Shown piece by piece: positions 52,678-52,752 of a stretch of 52,752 nucleotides of DNA. Each line of letters opens with the position of its first letter. Position 1 is the stretch's first letter. The notes beneath the pieces are model-generated. The model made no database searches. It saw only the letters and a list, made by a program, of their open reading frames with translations, and was not told the origin of the DNA. The stretch is from assembly GCA_023512255.1 (NCBI GenBank), contig JAILZY010000018.1, positions 1-52,752 on the forward strand, given 5' to 3'. Origin of the DNA: a bacterium (GTDB lineage Bacteria > SZUA-182 > DTGQ01). The position numbers were made by a program, and so were the translations under genes.

Positions 52678-52752
52678 CAGATGTTCCCCATGTTTAAATT
52701 AGGAGGAGGAGATAAGCCGCAGGGTAAGGGTATTGAGGTAAAAGACAATAGT
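52678..52752 (-). repeat. Right copy of window-terminal inverted repeat
   Basis: The reverse complement matches positions 1-76 with only a few differences. On the inner side CAGATGTTCCCCAT is duplicated in tandem (52664-52677 and 52678-52691), which the left copy lacks. See the left copy for interpretation. Confidence 0.85.

Noticed and set aside
1-52752. The inverted terminal repeats as telomere-like ends of a linear plasmid or phage.
   Set aside because: The gene content is chromosomal housekeeping (secA, pheA, hldE, msbA); no replication, partition or terminal-protein gene is visible; the repeats are short and imperfect.

Overview
The window reads as one stretch of chromosome from an uncultured Gram-negative bacterium. 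The evidence for a Gram-negative envelope is a Wza-like exporter lipoprotein, MsbA, the LPS heptose enzyme HldE and several lipobox lipoproteins, alongside housekeeping genes (secA, pheA, hisC-like). There is no rRNA, tRNA, CRISPR array, integrase or transposase gene that I can see, so the phylum cannot be fixed; a Desulfobacterota-like or candidate-phylum lineage is only a guess from the gene mix.

Layout: 0.1-7.5 kb holds a small secreted low-complexity protein, two related eight-bladed PQQ-propeller lipoproteins (the larger has two propellers and four carboxypeptidase-regulatory-like modules), a coiled-coil orphan and a secreted Tyr/Pro/Thr-repeat protein. At 7.9-10.4 kb one frame joins a full DnaJ to a membrane-anchored HtrA/DegP protease. 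The joint lies at a run of six A, exactly where a Shine-Dalgarno site and ATG for a separate htrA sit. At 10.8-16.1 kb is an exopolysaccharide export and control operon (Wza-like, GumC/Wzz-like, an ExeA-type ATPase fused to a BY-kinase-like domain with a degenerate P-loop) followed by a MagIII-like DNA glycosylase. At 16.1-23.7 kb are a sulfatase-fold/TPR protein and two convergent sensor kinases. At 24-28 kb are a secreted Gly-Leu-Tyr repeat protein, a phospholipase C-like protein, a ferredoxin with a PNPOx-like partner, and two orphan exported or membrane proteins.

From 28 to 34 kb, on the minus strand, lie an M23 peptidase, secA, a nitrilase-family amidase and a SAM hydrolase/chlorinase-family protein. 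At 34-43 kb is a surface-glycan island: five glycosyltransferases, a methyltransferase, an acyltransferase and a PLP sugar aminotransferase. At 43-49 kb is a lipid A/LPS operon (hldE, msbA and an LtaS-like transferase with overlapping ends). At 49-51.4 kb are pheA and a hisC-like aminotransferase. The last gene is another small secreted low-complexity protein.

The main theme is the cell envelope: secretion, periplasmic quality control, polysaccharide and LPS assembly, and unusual secreted repeat proteins. Dispersed non-coding repeats are frequent: five related inverted-repeat elements (about 111-125 bp), one element with 'CATTCCCGCGAAAG' ends, and a cluster of three perfect hairpins. The two ends of the window carry about 75 bp of the same sequence in inverted orientation, each upstream of a secreted low-complexity protein gene.
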